Shown here in pieces: positions 23,408-35,000 of a stretch of 64,000 nucleotides of DNA (position 1 is the stretch's first letter; every line of letters begins with the position of its first letter). A program made the translations under genes and the position numbers. This stretch comes from Corella eumyota. Taxonomy: Eukaryota; Chordata; Ascidiacea; Phlebobranchia; Corellidae. The notes below the pieces were generated by a model, which was given only the letters and a program-made list of their open reading frames with translations, had not been told where the DNA came from and did not search any database. Where the stretch lies: positions 15,226,990 through 15,290,989 of the forward strand of contig OY720102.1 in assembly GCA_963082875.1 (NCBI GenBank), given 5' to 3'.

Positions 23408-23755
23408 TGGCAGCATGGTGTAGTGGTCAGAACACTTGGCTTCACTACATGAGGTCCTGGGTTCGATTCTCATTGCTTCCATCCAGTCTGGAAAGTAGGG
23501 CAGCGTGCACGTACAAAATTTTTTTTATTAATAAATATGCACGCCTGGAATTAGCTTTTTGCTCGCCTGGTGTCTTAAAAAAATGTGTACGCGCAGTACT
23601 GACGTCTAAAAACGCTAACATATCACACGTGCACGCCTAAACTGGAAATTTTGGTACGCGAGCACACGCGGTCACGCATTTTTTTACGCTTGCACGCACC
23701 AGATCTTGTCGAAACGCTCTTAAGTAAGGCCGAATAAACTTGGAGATTTTTTTAA
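23408..23755 (+). mobile_element. SINE interrupted by a 230 bp insertion
   Basis: A clean SINE head at 23408-23482 is followed by about 230 bp not found in copy 1 (23483-23712) and then SINE middle sequence (CTCTTAAGTAAGG). The insert has GC-rich ends with GCGTGCA motifs in inverted orientation and may be a small MITE. Confidence 0.6.
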
Positions 23756-23858
23756 GTTGTCAAGTCGACCTTTCCGCATCACTAATTAATAAATGTAAAA
23801 ATATATTTTAACAGAATTTAAATTCAGTTTACTTTAACATTAGGAAAACAATTTCAAA

Positions 23859-26800
23859 ATGGTTAAAACATTTAAAGGGGAGCCCATGTATCATTGGTAT
23901 TGTATAACAATCCTAATGTTGTGTTATGGGTTTGGGGAGTTGGGTCATTTTATGATCGGTGTCACCTCAAAGGAAATGGCACAGGACGTTCATTTTGGAG
24001 ACATGGCTTGTTTGACCTTGGACATAAATGTTGAAAAACTGTCAAACACAAAATGCAGAGATGTGAAGAATTCAACACAGTGAGTAGTTGTTAATTTTGC
24101 ATGCTAATATTATTTTATTTTCTTAGATCTATATTAGATAATACTAAAGGTAAACGTTAACAAAAATTTGCAGAATGTGGGATGTAACGGAAATTTTGTA
24201 TTTTACTGCGAGATAAAGTCGATATTTATTTAGGATTGAGGGATGATTGGGAAAAGTATAAAAATTTTGCCCTTTCCGCATTCAGTGATTTTTTGTTAAC
24301 TTTTACATATGGCCTCACTATTTTCCGCACCCTAAACTTCTCACATTCTGTATTTTAGTACCATCTTATATATATTGACTGTTTTAGTTCCAGCTTCAAA
24401 AGGTTAAATTGTAAATAAATCTAACTCTTGATGACATAGTTTAGTGGTAAGACACTTGGCTTCACTAAACTGGGTTCTGGGTTTGATCCCCACTGCTTCC
24501 ATACTGTAGCTTTTTTAAGTAAGGAGCCATTATTAATATAAACTTTTGCTACGACAATTATCAGCAGATAAATGACTGTAAAATATATTTAATATTATTC
24601 ATAAATTCTAAAGCTAACTTAGATTTACTTTAACATGCCAACGGTGAGAATCAAACCCAGGATCTCAGGTCTTACTTAAGGATGCTACAACATGCCAGCA
24701 GTGGGAATCAAACCCCGGATCTCAGATCTTACTTAAGGATGCTACAACATGCCAGCAATGGGAATCAAACCCAGGATCTCAGGTCTTACTCAAGGATGCT
24801 ACAACATGCCAGCAGTGAAAATCAAACCCAGGATCTCAGGCCTTACACGAATGCTACAAAATGCCAGCAGTTAGAATCAAATTCAGGATCTCAGGTCTTA
24901 CTCAAGGATGCTACAACATGCCAGCAGTGGGAATCAAACCCAGAATCTCAGGTCTTACTTAAGAATGCTACAACATGCCAGCAGTGTTAATCAAACCCAG
25001 GATCTCAGGCCTTACACGTGTGCTACAAAATGCCAGCAGTGGGAATCAAATTCAGGATCTCAAGTCTTACTCAAGGATGATACAACATGCCAGCAGTGGA
25101 AATCAAACCCAGGATCTTAGGTCTTACTTAAGGATGCTACAACATGCCAGCAGTGGGAATCAAACCCAGGATCCCAGGTCTTACCTAAGGATGCTACAAC
25201 ATGCTAACTAACAAAGTAAATTATTAATAATCTTAATTTTTAGATGTAATCTTATGGGATTGAATGGAACGATATATTGTGAATGGGATTACTCAGGCCA
25301 GGGAATAGAATACCAAGTTCTTGCTGGTCCAATATTTATTGCCATTTTTACTGTTATGGGAGTTGTAATGGGAATTGTTGGCGATAAATATAACAGGTTG
25401 ATTACCGACTATTTTTTATATTTATTTATCCTCAATGTGGGAAGGGTAACTTCACGACCTAAACATAGAGTAACATCGTTTACTCCGACCCAGTCTCGAG
25501 TTGCCTTTAGCAGTTTGGGATATTATATAGATTATAATTGCTTAATAATTATGCTGCTGATCAGGTGCTGGCTCAGCAGAAGTTTATACTGTTTATAGCG
25601 TCTTACCCAGGGGCGCTACAGCATGAGAGCTGTGAGGATAAATTTTTTTTAATAAATAAGAGAAAATGTGCTATTATTAGTAAAATGGTGGTTTTTGGCA
25701 TATAGTTTTTGGTAAAATGTCAGTAACTCCATTTTCTATGCAAACCTAAAATCTTTTAAAAATTTGTTTTATTTATTTTGCTTTTTAATATTTAAATTTT
25801 AAATTAACTTTTATAAAACTCTTTTTATTTTATGGTTTAGAATCCAGATATTATCTGCAAGTGTTTTCTTTTACTCGGTAATGACTTTCACCACCGGATT
25901 TGCCGACACTTATTGGTTGTTAGCTTTGCTGAGAGTTGGTTTTGGGGCAGGGTGAGTTTAAAGTTTGTTTCAGTAAAAATATATTTAAAAAAAAAAGTTT
26001 TTTGTACCAGTTAATATTTTTAACTAAATTTGTGGGTGAAGCATGGTGTAGTGGTAAGAGCACATCACTACGTGAGGTTCTGTGTTCAATTCCCACTGCT
26101 CTTATGCTAGGGTCTTAACAAACCTTAATAATATCATATTTTTTTGTTTTGTATGTATAATAAATTCTCTTAAAACCTAAAACTTTTTTCTCAGAGAGTC
26201 GGCCTGTACTCCTCTTACCTCAAGTTTGGTGGCCGACATTTTCTCACAGAAAGTTCGAGCTTTTGCGGTGAGTTTTTTCAACTTTGGAATTTATTTTGGA
26301 TATGGTTTGGCATTTGCTGTTGGAAATTATGTGACTGACGCCAACATTCTTGGAATGGTGAAAATATTTCAAATATTTTTGATCGGCAGTACGGTGTAGT
26401 AGTCAGAACACTTGGCTTTACTACATGAGAACCTGGGTTCGATTCCTACTACTCTCATAACGTAGTAGCCTACCCTATTTTTGAACAATTTATTTTTAGG
26501 TTTTTTTATCAAATCAACCCCCAAAAAATTAATTTTATTGTTTTGAATTGATTTTTAACTAATCTTTTGTTAATTTTTTCTTAGAGCTGGCATTGGTGTT
26601 ACTTTATAGCTGGAGCTCCAGGCATAATTATGGCGATTATTTTATATTTCTCTGTCAAAGAACCAGAACGTAAAATTATAGAACAAGCTGAAGAGAATAA
26701 CAAATATGAGACAGATATTGGTATTTAATACTTTTGATAAAATGTTTAATAAATGAACCCGTTTTCTGTAATTCGATCGTTCTCACGACCTAAACATAGA

Positions 26801-28977
26801 GTTGACTTTGGCAGTTTGGGATATTATTCAATATATTTGTCCGATAATTAATCTGCTGATTAAGTGTTGGCTCAGCAGGTGTTCACACCGTTTATAACAC
26901 CTTACTTAAGGGTGCTACAGCATAAGAGCAGTGGGGATTGAACTCACGACCTTATGTGTGGGTGTAGCAACTGTTCTTACCACTACACCATGCTGCCGTT
27001 TTCATTATAAAAATTGTATTTTTTAAGTCTGTCGTAAAATTTCCTACTTTTTTTGAAGAAATGTTTAAAAGTTATTTGGCCTATTTTGCAAACTATATTT
27101 TTAACTAAGCTATTTATAAACCTGGCTATAAATTTTATTATTTAGAAAAGCAGTCGGTGTTGAAATCAATTTTGACAACTTTCAAATTATTTATCAAATC
27201 TCCAACTATCTTATTGTTACTGGTTGGGGCTTCATTCAGACATTCTGGTGAGTTTTTATATTTATGAATAAAATCCTTAGTCGGTGCTTCAACATGCCGG
27301 TACTGGAAATCAAACTTTAAACCTCACCCTACATACTGTAGTGGTCGAATCACTTTGGTTTACTACATGAGGTTATGAGTTCAATCCCTACTGCTCTCAT
27401 GCTGTAGTGCTTTTGAGTAAGGAGCTATAAACTCCTGCTGAGCCAGTACTTAATCAGCAGCATGATTATCAGGCAATTATAATCTATAATATCCCAAACT
27501 GCCACAGGCAACTCGAGACTGGGTCGGAGAAACTTGTGTTACTCTATGTTTAAGTCGCGCATTTGACTTTCCCACATTGAGGATAAAGATATATACAAAA
27601 AAATAATAATAATATCTCAAACTGCTCAAGTTAACTCGAGACTGGGTCAAGGTAACAAATATTCATTTTTGTTCAGGTCATGAAGTCGACCTTCCCACAT
27701 CGAGGATAAAGATATATACAAAAAAAATGATAATAATATCCCAAACTGCTAAAGTTAACTCGAGACTGGGTCGGGGTAACAAATATTCATCTATGTTCAG
27801 GACATGAACTCGACCTTCCCACATCAAGGGAAACAAAATCTAAATCAAATTTTAATATTTTCAGCAAGTTTTTGTTGGTCTTACAACAGTCAGTTATATT
27901 TTGATCAATATTACCCCGGCACAGAGGTGGGGTTGTGGATGAGTTTAACTTCCATCTTTGGTGGAACGATTGGGATAATCACTGGTGGAATTTTGTCCGA
28001 TTTACTCGCTTCTAAATACGGTAATCTTTATTTTGATCATATTATTAAAAATCGATTTTATTGAATGGACATTTTTCTAAAATAGTTTTTGAAAACGGCA
28101 TTATCTGAAAATTTTGACATAAATTAAAGGTTGGCAGCATGGTGTAGTGGTCAAAACCTTCGTCTTTACTACATAAGTTCCGTTGTTCGATCCCCACTGC
28201 TTCCATGCTGTAGAGCCCTTGAGTAAGGTGCTATAAACGATATTAACTTCTGCTGAGTCAGCACTTAATCAGCAGCTTAATTATTGAGCAATTATTATAT
28301 CCCAAACTGTCAACTTTAGACAGGGTAAGGGTAACTGATGTTACTCTATGTTTAGGTTGTGCATTTGACCTTCCCACATCGAGGATAAATAAGTACAATA
28401 AAACAGTTTTATTTTCAAAGAAGGGATGGGGTATAAGGGGGTTAATATAAATGTCCTATTATGTGTAAATTGGCAGTATTATTAATATAACAAAAATTTT
28501 GTAGATTTGTATTTAGAAATATTCCATTTTTTAGGTTTTAATTTTAAATCAAATGTTTTTAGGTGTACGAACAAGATTGTGGGTTTTGGTAGTTAGTCAA
28601 GCAATAGCCTGCCCTCTAGCGGCGGGAACTCTTTACTTTTCTCCGCCTTATGCTTTTATTTCGCTCTTTGGAGCTTATTTATTCGGTAAATAGTTTCATA
28701 TTTTTTTAAGAGTAACAACAGTTACCTCGACCCAGTTTCGAGATGACTTTATTGTAATCAAATTTTATTTAAAACACAGCGGAAATGTGGTTCGGGGTTT
28801 TGTTCGCTGTTTTGGTTGAGTTCTTTCCTGCCCAGTCACGCGCGACAGCGATCGCTATGTTTATTTTTGTGATCAATAATATTGGAGGGAATGCCCCTCT
28901 TATAGTACCACCTATGATCAAAGTTTTAGGTTTCAGGGAAGCACTGTACATCGTTTACCCAGGATTTTACTTGGCTA
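23859..28977 (+). CDS. Spinster-like MFS transporter, copy 2 (exons 1-9)
   Basis: Exons 23859-24079, 25244-25396, 25841-25951, 26195-26357, 26585-26720, 27146-27247, 27865-28020, 28563-28685 and 28780-28977 are open and agree in phase. With exon 10 at 60540-60655 they total 1479 bases, 492 residues plus stop, the normal length for Spinster proteins. The start MVKTFKGEPM leads into TM1 (about residues 13-35). A first loop of about 60 residues follows, with four Cys (51, 66, 75, 86) and two N-glycosylation sequons (NST, NGT). TM2 leads to the MFS motif-A loop GDKYNR. Exons 3-4 give LRVGFGAGESACTPL and SLVADIFSQKVRAFAVSFF, typical of this family. Spinster/SPNS proteins export lipids or small solutes by proton-coupled transport from lysosomes or the cell surface; the substrate here is unknown. 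Many introns carry SINEs. This copy is the only one with exons 1-9 all open, but its own last exon is 31.5 kb away, beyond an LTR-derived array and a partial third copy. Confidence 0.87.
24080..24634. other. intron 1 of transporter copy 2, part missing from copy 1
   Basis: About 520 bases (from about 24115) have no counterpart in copy 1. They include a SINE head and middle at about 24431-24575 (TTTAGTGGTAAGACACTTGG; GGGTTTGATCCCCAC). No coding signal seen. Confidence 0.65.
24635..25207 (-). repeat. SINE-derived minisatellite in intron 1 of copy 2 (array D)
   Basis: About eleven antisense units of 52-58 bp with CAGCAGTGGGAATCAAACCC, homologous to array C in copy 1 but nearly twice as long. 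Two units near 24840 and 25000 are of the shorter ACACGAATGCTACAAAATG type that makes up array E at 61.6 kb. Confidence 0.9.
25421..25645 (-). mobile_element. SINE in intron 2 of copy 2
   Basis: Same antisense insertion as 6901-7119, starting just past the exon 2 donor. Confidence 0.85.
26037..26116 (+). mobile_element. SINE head fragment, intron 3 of copy 2
   Basis: Same fragment as 7561-7643, with small deletions. Confidence 0.7.
26389..26470 (+). mobile_element. SINE head fragment, intron 4 of copy 2
   Basis: Same fragment as 7911-7996. Confidence 0.75.
26772..26999 (-). mobile_element. SINE in intron 5 of copy 2
   Basis: Same antisense insertion as 8302-8544, with the tail end shortened. 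Confidence 0.8.
27330..27832 (+). mobile_element. SINE with tandemly repeated 3' tail, intron 6 of copy 2
   Basis: A full SINE (to about 27600) is followed by two further tail units, each with ACTCGAGACTGGGTC and a GAGGATAAAGATATATAC-like end. The last unit stops about 35 bases before the exon 7 acceptor. Part of it reappears at 53776-53986. Confidence 0.8.
28133..28392 (+). mobile_element. SINE in intron 7 of copy 2
   Basis: Full-length SINE from GGCAGCATGGTGTAGTGGTC to CCCACATCGAGGATAAATAAG. Also present at 54043-54298, so it predates the partial duplication. Confidence 0.87.
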
Positions 28978-28993
28978 GTAAGTTTTTTTTTCT

Positions 28994-29039
28994 TTATAAC
29001 TGTTTATCCTCGATGTGGGAAGGTCAACTTTACGACTTG
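28994..29039 (-). mobile_element. SINE stub in intron 9 of copy 2, cut by the LTR-derived array
   Basis: Antisense SINE tail (TTTATCCTCGATGTGGGAAG) breaks off at 29039 where the array begins. The intact version of this SINE is at 60233-60463. Confidence 0.75.
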
Positions 29040-32000
29040 ACCCCGTTTACCGACTCATTTTATTATGATTATATTTGGTTTGGTATTTTGTTTAAGTTTT
29101 ATTTATAAACGACAAGACGTTAACAGTAATACTTTTATTGTAATACGGCGAATCACTTGGTTTAATTAAAAGTTACGTTACAAGATCAGCTAGATCGCTA
29201 GACTGACGTTAAAGTTACAGTACGGTTTGTAGGTCCAGTTATTGCGAGATGCAACGGTGACCAACTATCGGTAGATTGGTGAAGAAAGTTTAAATTGTTC
29301 CAGTATTTATAGCAAAACCGGAAGGCAATAAAAGTTCGTTCGTTGTAAAGCCGTTGGCCTTCTACATACAGGTTACGTGGCTAATTCTCGTTAAAGGCGA
29401 TTTTAGTGTGCATTGTTTGAAGTTGACGCCCGTTGTAACAAGAATAATTGTTGTACGTCCCGGTCAATGACATTGAAGTAGCATTAAAGTAAACGAGCCA
29501 TCTGTGGGCTTTGTAGACATGGACATGTCAAATGTCGGCTTACAGGCAAGGGAATAGTTGCAGTCAGAAAATCGTAGCCAGTTTGGAAGTCTGGAGGAGT
29601 GCGTATGCCCCTTGTTCACCACTTCTGTTTGTATCGTAAATATTCGAGAAGATATGGGAACTGTCGTAATTTGTTGTGCCTGCAATGAGGGTTTATGTTG
29701 TCTCGGATTATCTAAAAACAAAGTTGTTGTTACGCTTCCTACAAAATGTAGATTTTGGCGTTTGTTTTATTTTTGTTCGAGGAGATATGGGAACTGTCGT
29801 AATTTGTTGTGCCTGCAATGAGGGTTTATGTTGTCTCGGATTATCTAAAAACAAAGTTGTTGTGACGCTTTTTACAGAATGTAGGTTTTGGCTTTTGTTT
29901 TATTTTTGCGCTATAAAACGTTTATTTGCTGCGCTTTGTTAAAATGGAATAATAGCTTTAGGCAGTTGTTAGTTATATTTTATTTGTGCGCGCATAGCAA
30001 ACTAATTATTTAACACTTTTATAAAGGTATCCTATTTTATATCGTAATTCGGAAGGTTAAAAATATCGAAAGATTTGAAGTATCGAAAGGTTTGCGTATT
30101 CGAGGTTAATTATAGCACCCTACAACTATATTATTAACCTTTAATCAGGCCGGAAAATCGCCATTTGTAGAGTTACTAGATTTGTTGTTATAATTATTTT
30201 GATTGTTTATTTGGTTTAATTTGACTCCGTTTACCGACTCTATTTGTTATTATTATCTGGTTTAGTATTTTGTTTAAGTTTTATTTATAAACAACAAGAC
30301 GTTAACAGTAATACTTTTATTGTAATACGGAAAATCACTTGGTTTGATTAAAATTTACGTTACAAGATCAGCTAGATTGCTAGACTGACGTTACGGTTAC
30401 AGTACGGTTTGTAGGACCAGTTATTGCGAGATGCAACGGTGACCAACTATCGGTAGATTGGTGAAGAAAGTTTAAGTTGTTCCAGTATTTATAGCAAAAC
30501 CGGAAGGCAATAAAAGTTCGTTCGTTGTAAAGCCGTTGGTCTTCTACGTACAGGTTACGTGGTTAATTCTCGTTAAAGGCGATTTTAGTGTGCATTGTTT
30601 GAAGTTGACGCCCGTTGTAACAAGAATAATTGTTGTACGTGTCCGGTCAATGACATTGAAGTAGCGTTAAAATAGACGAGCCATCTGTAGGCTTTGTAGA
30701 CATGGACGTGTCAAATGTCGGCTTACAGGCAAGGGAATAGTTGCAGTCAGAAAATCGTAGCCCGTTTGGAAGTCTGGAGGAGTGCGTATGCCCCTTGTTC
30801 ACCACTTCTGTTTGTATCGTAAATGTTCGAGAAGATATGGGAACTGTCGTAATTTGTTGTGCCTGGAATGAGGGTTTATGTTGTCTCGGATTATCTAAAA
30901 ACAAAGTTGTTACGCTTTCTACAGAATGTAGGTTTTGGCTTTTGTTTTATTTTTGTTCGAGGAGATATGGGAACTGTCGTAATTTGTTGTGCCTGCAATG
31001 AGGGTTTATGTTGTCTCGGATTATCTAAAAACAAAGTTGTTGTGACGCTTCCTACAGAATGTAGGTTTTGGCTTTTGTTTTATTTTTGCGCTATAAAACG
31101 TTTATTTGCTGCGCTTTGTTAAAATGGCATAATAGCCTTAGGCAGTTGTTAGTTATATTTTATTTATGCGCGCATAGCAAACTAATTATTTAACACTTTT
31201 ATAAAGGTATCTTATTTTATATCGTAATTCGGAAGTTTAAAAATATCGAAAGATTTGAAGTATCGAAAGGTTTGCGTATTCGAGGTTAATTATAGCACTC
31301 TACAACTATATTATTAACCTTTAATCAGGCCGGAAAATCGCCATTTGTAGAGTTACTAGATTTGTTGTTATAATTATTTTGATTGTTTATTTGGTTTAAT
31401 TTGACTCCGTTTACCGACTCTATTTGTTATTATTATCTGGTTTAGTATTTTGTTTAAGTTTTATTTATAAACAACAAGACGTTAACAGTAATACTTTTAT
31501 TGTAATACGGAAAATCACTTGGTTTGATTAAAATTTACGTTACAAGATCAGCTAGATTGCTAGACTGACGTTACGGTTACAGTACGGTTTGTAGGACCAG
31601 TTATTGCGAGATGCAACGGTGACCAACTATCGGTAGATTGGTGAAGAAAGTTTAAGTTGTTCCAGTATTTATAGCAAAACCGGAAGGCAATAAAAGTTCG
31701 TTCGTTGTAAAGCCGTTGGTCTTCTACGTACAGGTTACGTGGTTAATTCTCGTTAAAGGCGATTTTAGTGTGCATTGTTTGAAGTTGACGCCCGTTGTAA
31801 CAAGAATAATTGTTGTACGTGTCCGGTCAATGACATTGAAGTAGCGTTAAAATAGACGAGCCATCTGTAGGCTTTGTAGACATGGACGTGTCAAATGTCG
31901 GCTTACAGGCAAGGGAATAGTTGCAGTCAGAAAATCGTAGCCCGTTTGGAAGTCTGGAGGAGTGCGTATGCCCCTTGTTCACCACTTCTGTTTGTATCGT

Positions 32001-35000
32001 AAATGTTCGAGAAGATATGGGAACTGTCGTAATTTGTTGTGCCTGGAATGAGGGTTTATGTTGTCTCGGATTATCTAAAAACAAAGTTGTTACGCTTTCT
32101 ACAGAATGTAGGTTTTGGCTTTTGTTTTATTTTTGTTCGAGGAGATATGGGAACTGTCGTAATTTGTTGTGCCTGCAATGAGGGTTTATGTTGTCTCGGA
32201 TTATCTAAAAACAAAGTTGTTGTGACGCTTCCTACAGAATGTAGGTTTTGGCTTTTGTTTTATTTTTGCGCTATAAAACGTTTATTTGCTGCGCTTTGTT
32301 AAAATGGCATAATAGCCTTAGGCAGTTGTTAGTTATATTTTATTTATGCGCGCATAGCAAACTAATTATTTAACACTTTTATAAAGGTATCTTATTTTAT
32401 ATCGTAATTCGGAAGTTTAAAAATATCGAAAGATTTGAAGTATCGAAAGGTTTGCGTATTCGAGGTTAATTATAGCACCCTACAACTATATTATTAACCT
32501 TTAATCAGGCCGGAAAATCGCCATTTGTAGAGTTACTAGATTTGTTGTTATAATTATTTTGATTGTTTATTTGGTTTAATTTGACTCCGTTTACCGACTC
32601 TATTTGTTATTATTATCTGGTTTAGTATATTGTTTAAGTTTTATTTATAAACGACAAGACGTTAACAGTAATACTTTTATTGTAATACGGCAAATCACTT
32701 GGTTTGATTAAAATTTACGTTACAAGATCAGCTAGATTGCTAGACTGACGTTACGGTTACAGTACGGTTTGTAGGACCAGTTATTGCGAGATGCAACGGT
32801 GACCAACTATCGGTAGATTGGTGAAGAAAGTTTAAGTTGTTCCAGTATTTATAGCAAAACCGGAAGGCAATAAAAGTTCGTTCGTTGTAAAGCCGTTGGT
32901 CTTCTACGTACAGGTTACGTGGTTAATTCTCGTTAAAGGCGATTTTAGTGTGCATTGTTTGAAGTTGACGCCCGTTGTAACAAGAATAATTGTTGTACGT
33001 GTCCGGTCAATGACATTGAAGTAGCGTTAAAATAGACGAGCCATCTGTAGGCTTTGTAGACATGGACGTGTCAAATGTCGGCTTACAGGCAAGGGAATAG
33101 TTGCAGTCAGAAAATCGTAGCCCGTTTGGAAGTCTGGAGGAGTGCGTATGCCCCTTGTTCACCACTTCTGTTTGTATCGTAAATGTTCGAGAAGATATGG
33201 GAACTGTCGTAATTTGTTGTGCCTGGAATGAGGGTTTATGTTGTCTCGGATTATCTAAAAACAAAGTTGTTACGCTTTCTACAGAATGTAGGTTTTGGCT
33301 TTTGTTTTATTTTTGTTCGAGGAGATATGGGAACTGTCGTAATTTGTTGTGCCTGCAATGAGGGTTTATGTTGTCTCGGATTATCTAAAAACAAAGTTGT
33401 TGTGACGCTTCCTACAGAATGTAGGTTTTGGCTTTTGTTTTATTTTTGCGCTATAAAACGTTTATTTGCTGCGCTTTGTTAAAATGGCATAATAGCCTTA
33501 GGCAGTTGTTAGTTATATTTTATTTATGCGCGCATAGCAAACTAATTATTTAACACTTTTATAAAGGTATCTTATTTTATATCGTAATTCGGAAGTTTAA
33601 AAATATCGAAAGATTTGAAGTATCGAAAGGTTTGCGTATTCGAGGTTAATTATAGCACCCTACAACTATATTATTAACCTTTAATCAGGCCGGAAAATCG
33701 CCATTTGTAGAGTTACTAGATTTGTTGTTATAATTATTTTGATTGTTTATTTGGTTTAATTTGACTCCGTTTACCGACTCTATTTGTTATTATTATCTGG
33801 TTTAGTATATTGTTTAAGTTTTATTTATAAACGACAAGACGTTAACAGTAATACTTTTATTGTAATACGGCAAATCACTTGGTTTGATTAAAATTTACGT
33901 TACAAGATCAGCTAGATTGCTAGACTGACGTTACGGTTACAGTACGGTTTGTAGGACCAGTTATTGCGAGATGCAACGGTGACCAACTATCGGTAGATTG
34001 GTGAAGAAAGTTTAAATTGTTCCAGTATTTATAGCAAAACCGGAAGGCAATAAAAGTTCGTTCGTTGTAAAGCCGTTGGCCTTCAACGTACAGGTTACGT
34101 GGCTAATTCTCATTAAGGGCGATTTTAGTGTGCATTGTTTGAAGTTGACGCCCGTTGTAACAAGAATAATTGTTGTACATGCCCGGTCAATGACATTGAA
34201 GTAGCGTTAAAGTAAACGAGCCATCTGTGGGCTTTGTAGACATGGACATGTCAAATGTCGGCTTACAGGCAAGGGAATAGTTGCAGTCAGAAAATCGTAG
34301 CCCGTTTGGTAGTCTGGAGGAGTGCGTATGCCCCTTGTTCACCACTTCTGTTTGTATCGTAAATGTTCGAGAAGATATGGGAACTGTCGTAATTTGTTGT
34401 GCCTGGAATGTGGGTTTATGTTGTCTCGGATTATCTAAAAACAAAGTTGTTACGCTTTCTACAGAATGTAGGTTTTGGCTTTTGTTTTATTTTTGTTCGA
34501 GGAGATATGGGAACTGTCGTAATTTGTTGTGCCTGTAATGAGGGTTTATGTTGTCTCGGATTATCTAAAAACAAAGTTGTTACGCTTTCTACAGAATGTA
34601 GATTTTGGCGTTTGTTTTATTTTTGTTCGAGGAGATATGGGAACTGTCGTAATTTGTTGTGCCTGCAATGAGGGTTTATGTTGTCTCGGATAATCTAATA
34701 ACAAAGTTGTTACGCTTCCTACAGAATGTAGGTTTTGGCGTTTGTTTTATTATTGCACTATAAAACGTTTATTTGCTGCGCTTTGTTAAAATGGCATAAT
34801 AGCCTTAGGCAGTTGTTAGTTATATTTTATTTGTGCGCGCATAGTAAACTAATTATTTAACACTTTTATAAAGGTATCTTATTTTATATCGTAATTCGGA
34901 AGTTTAAAAATATCGAAAGATTTGAAGTATCGGTAGGTTTGAAGTATCGAAAGGTTTGCGTATTCGAGGTTAATTATAGCACTCTACAACTATTTTATTA

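Noticed and set aside
28769-28951. Minus-strand 60-codon frame, also at 60004-60186
   Set aside because: Antisense of transporter exon 9.
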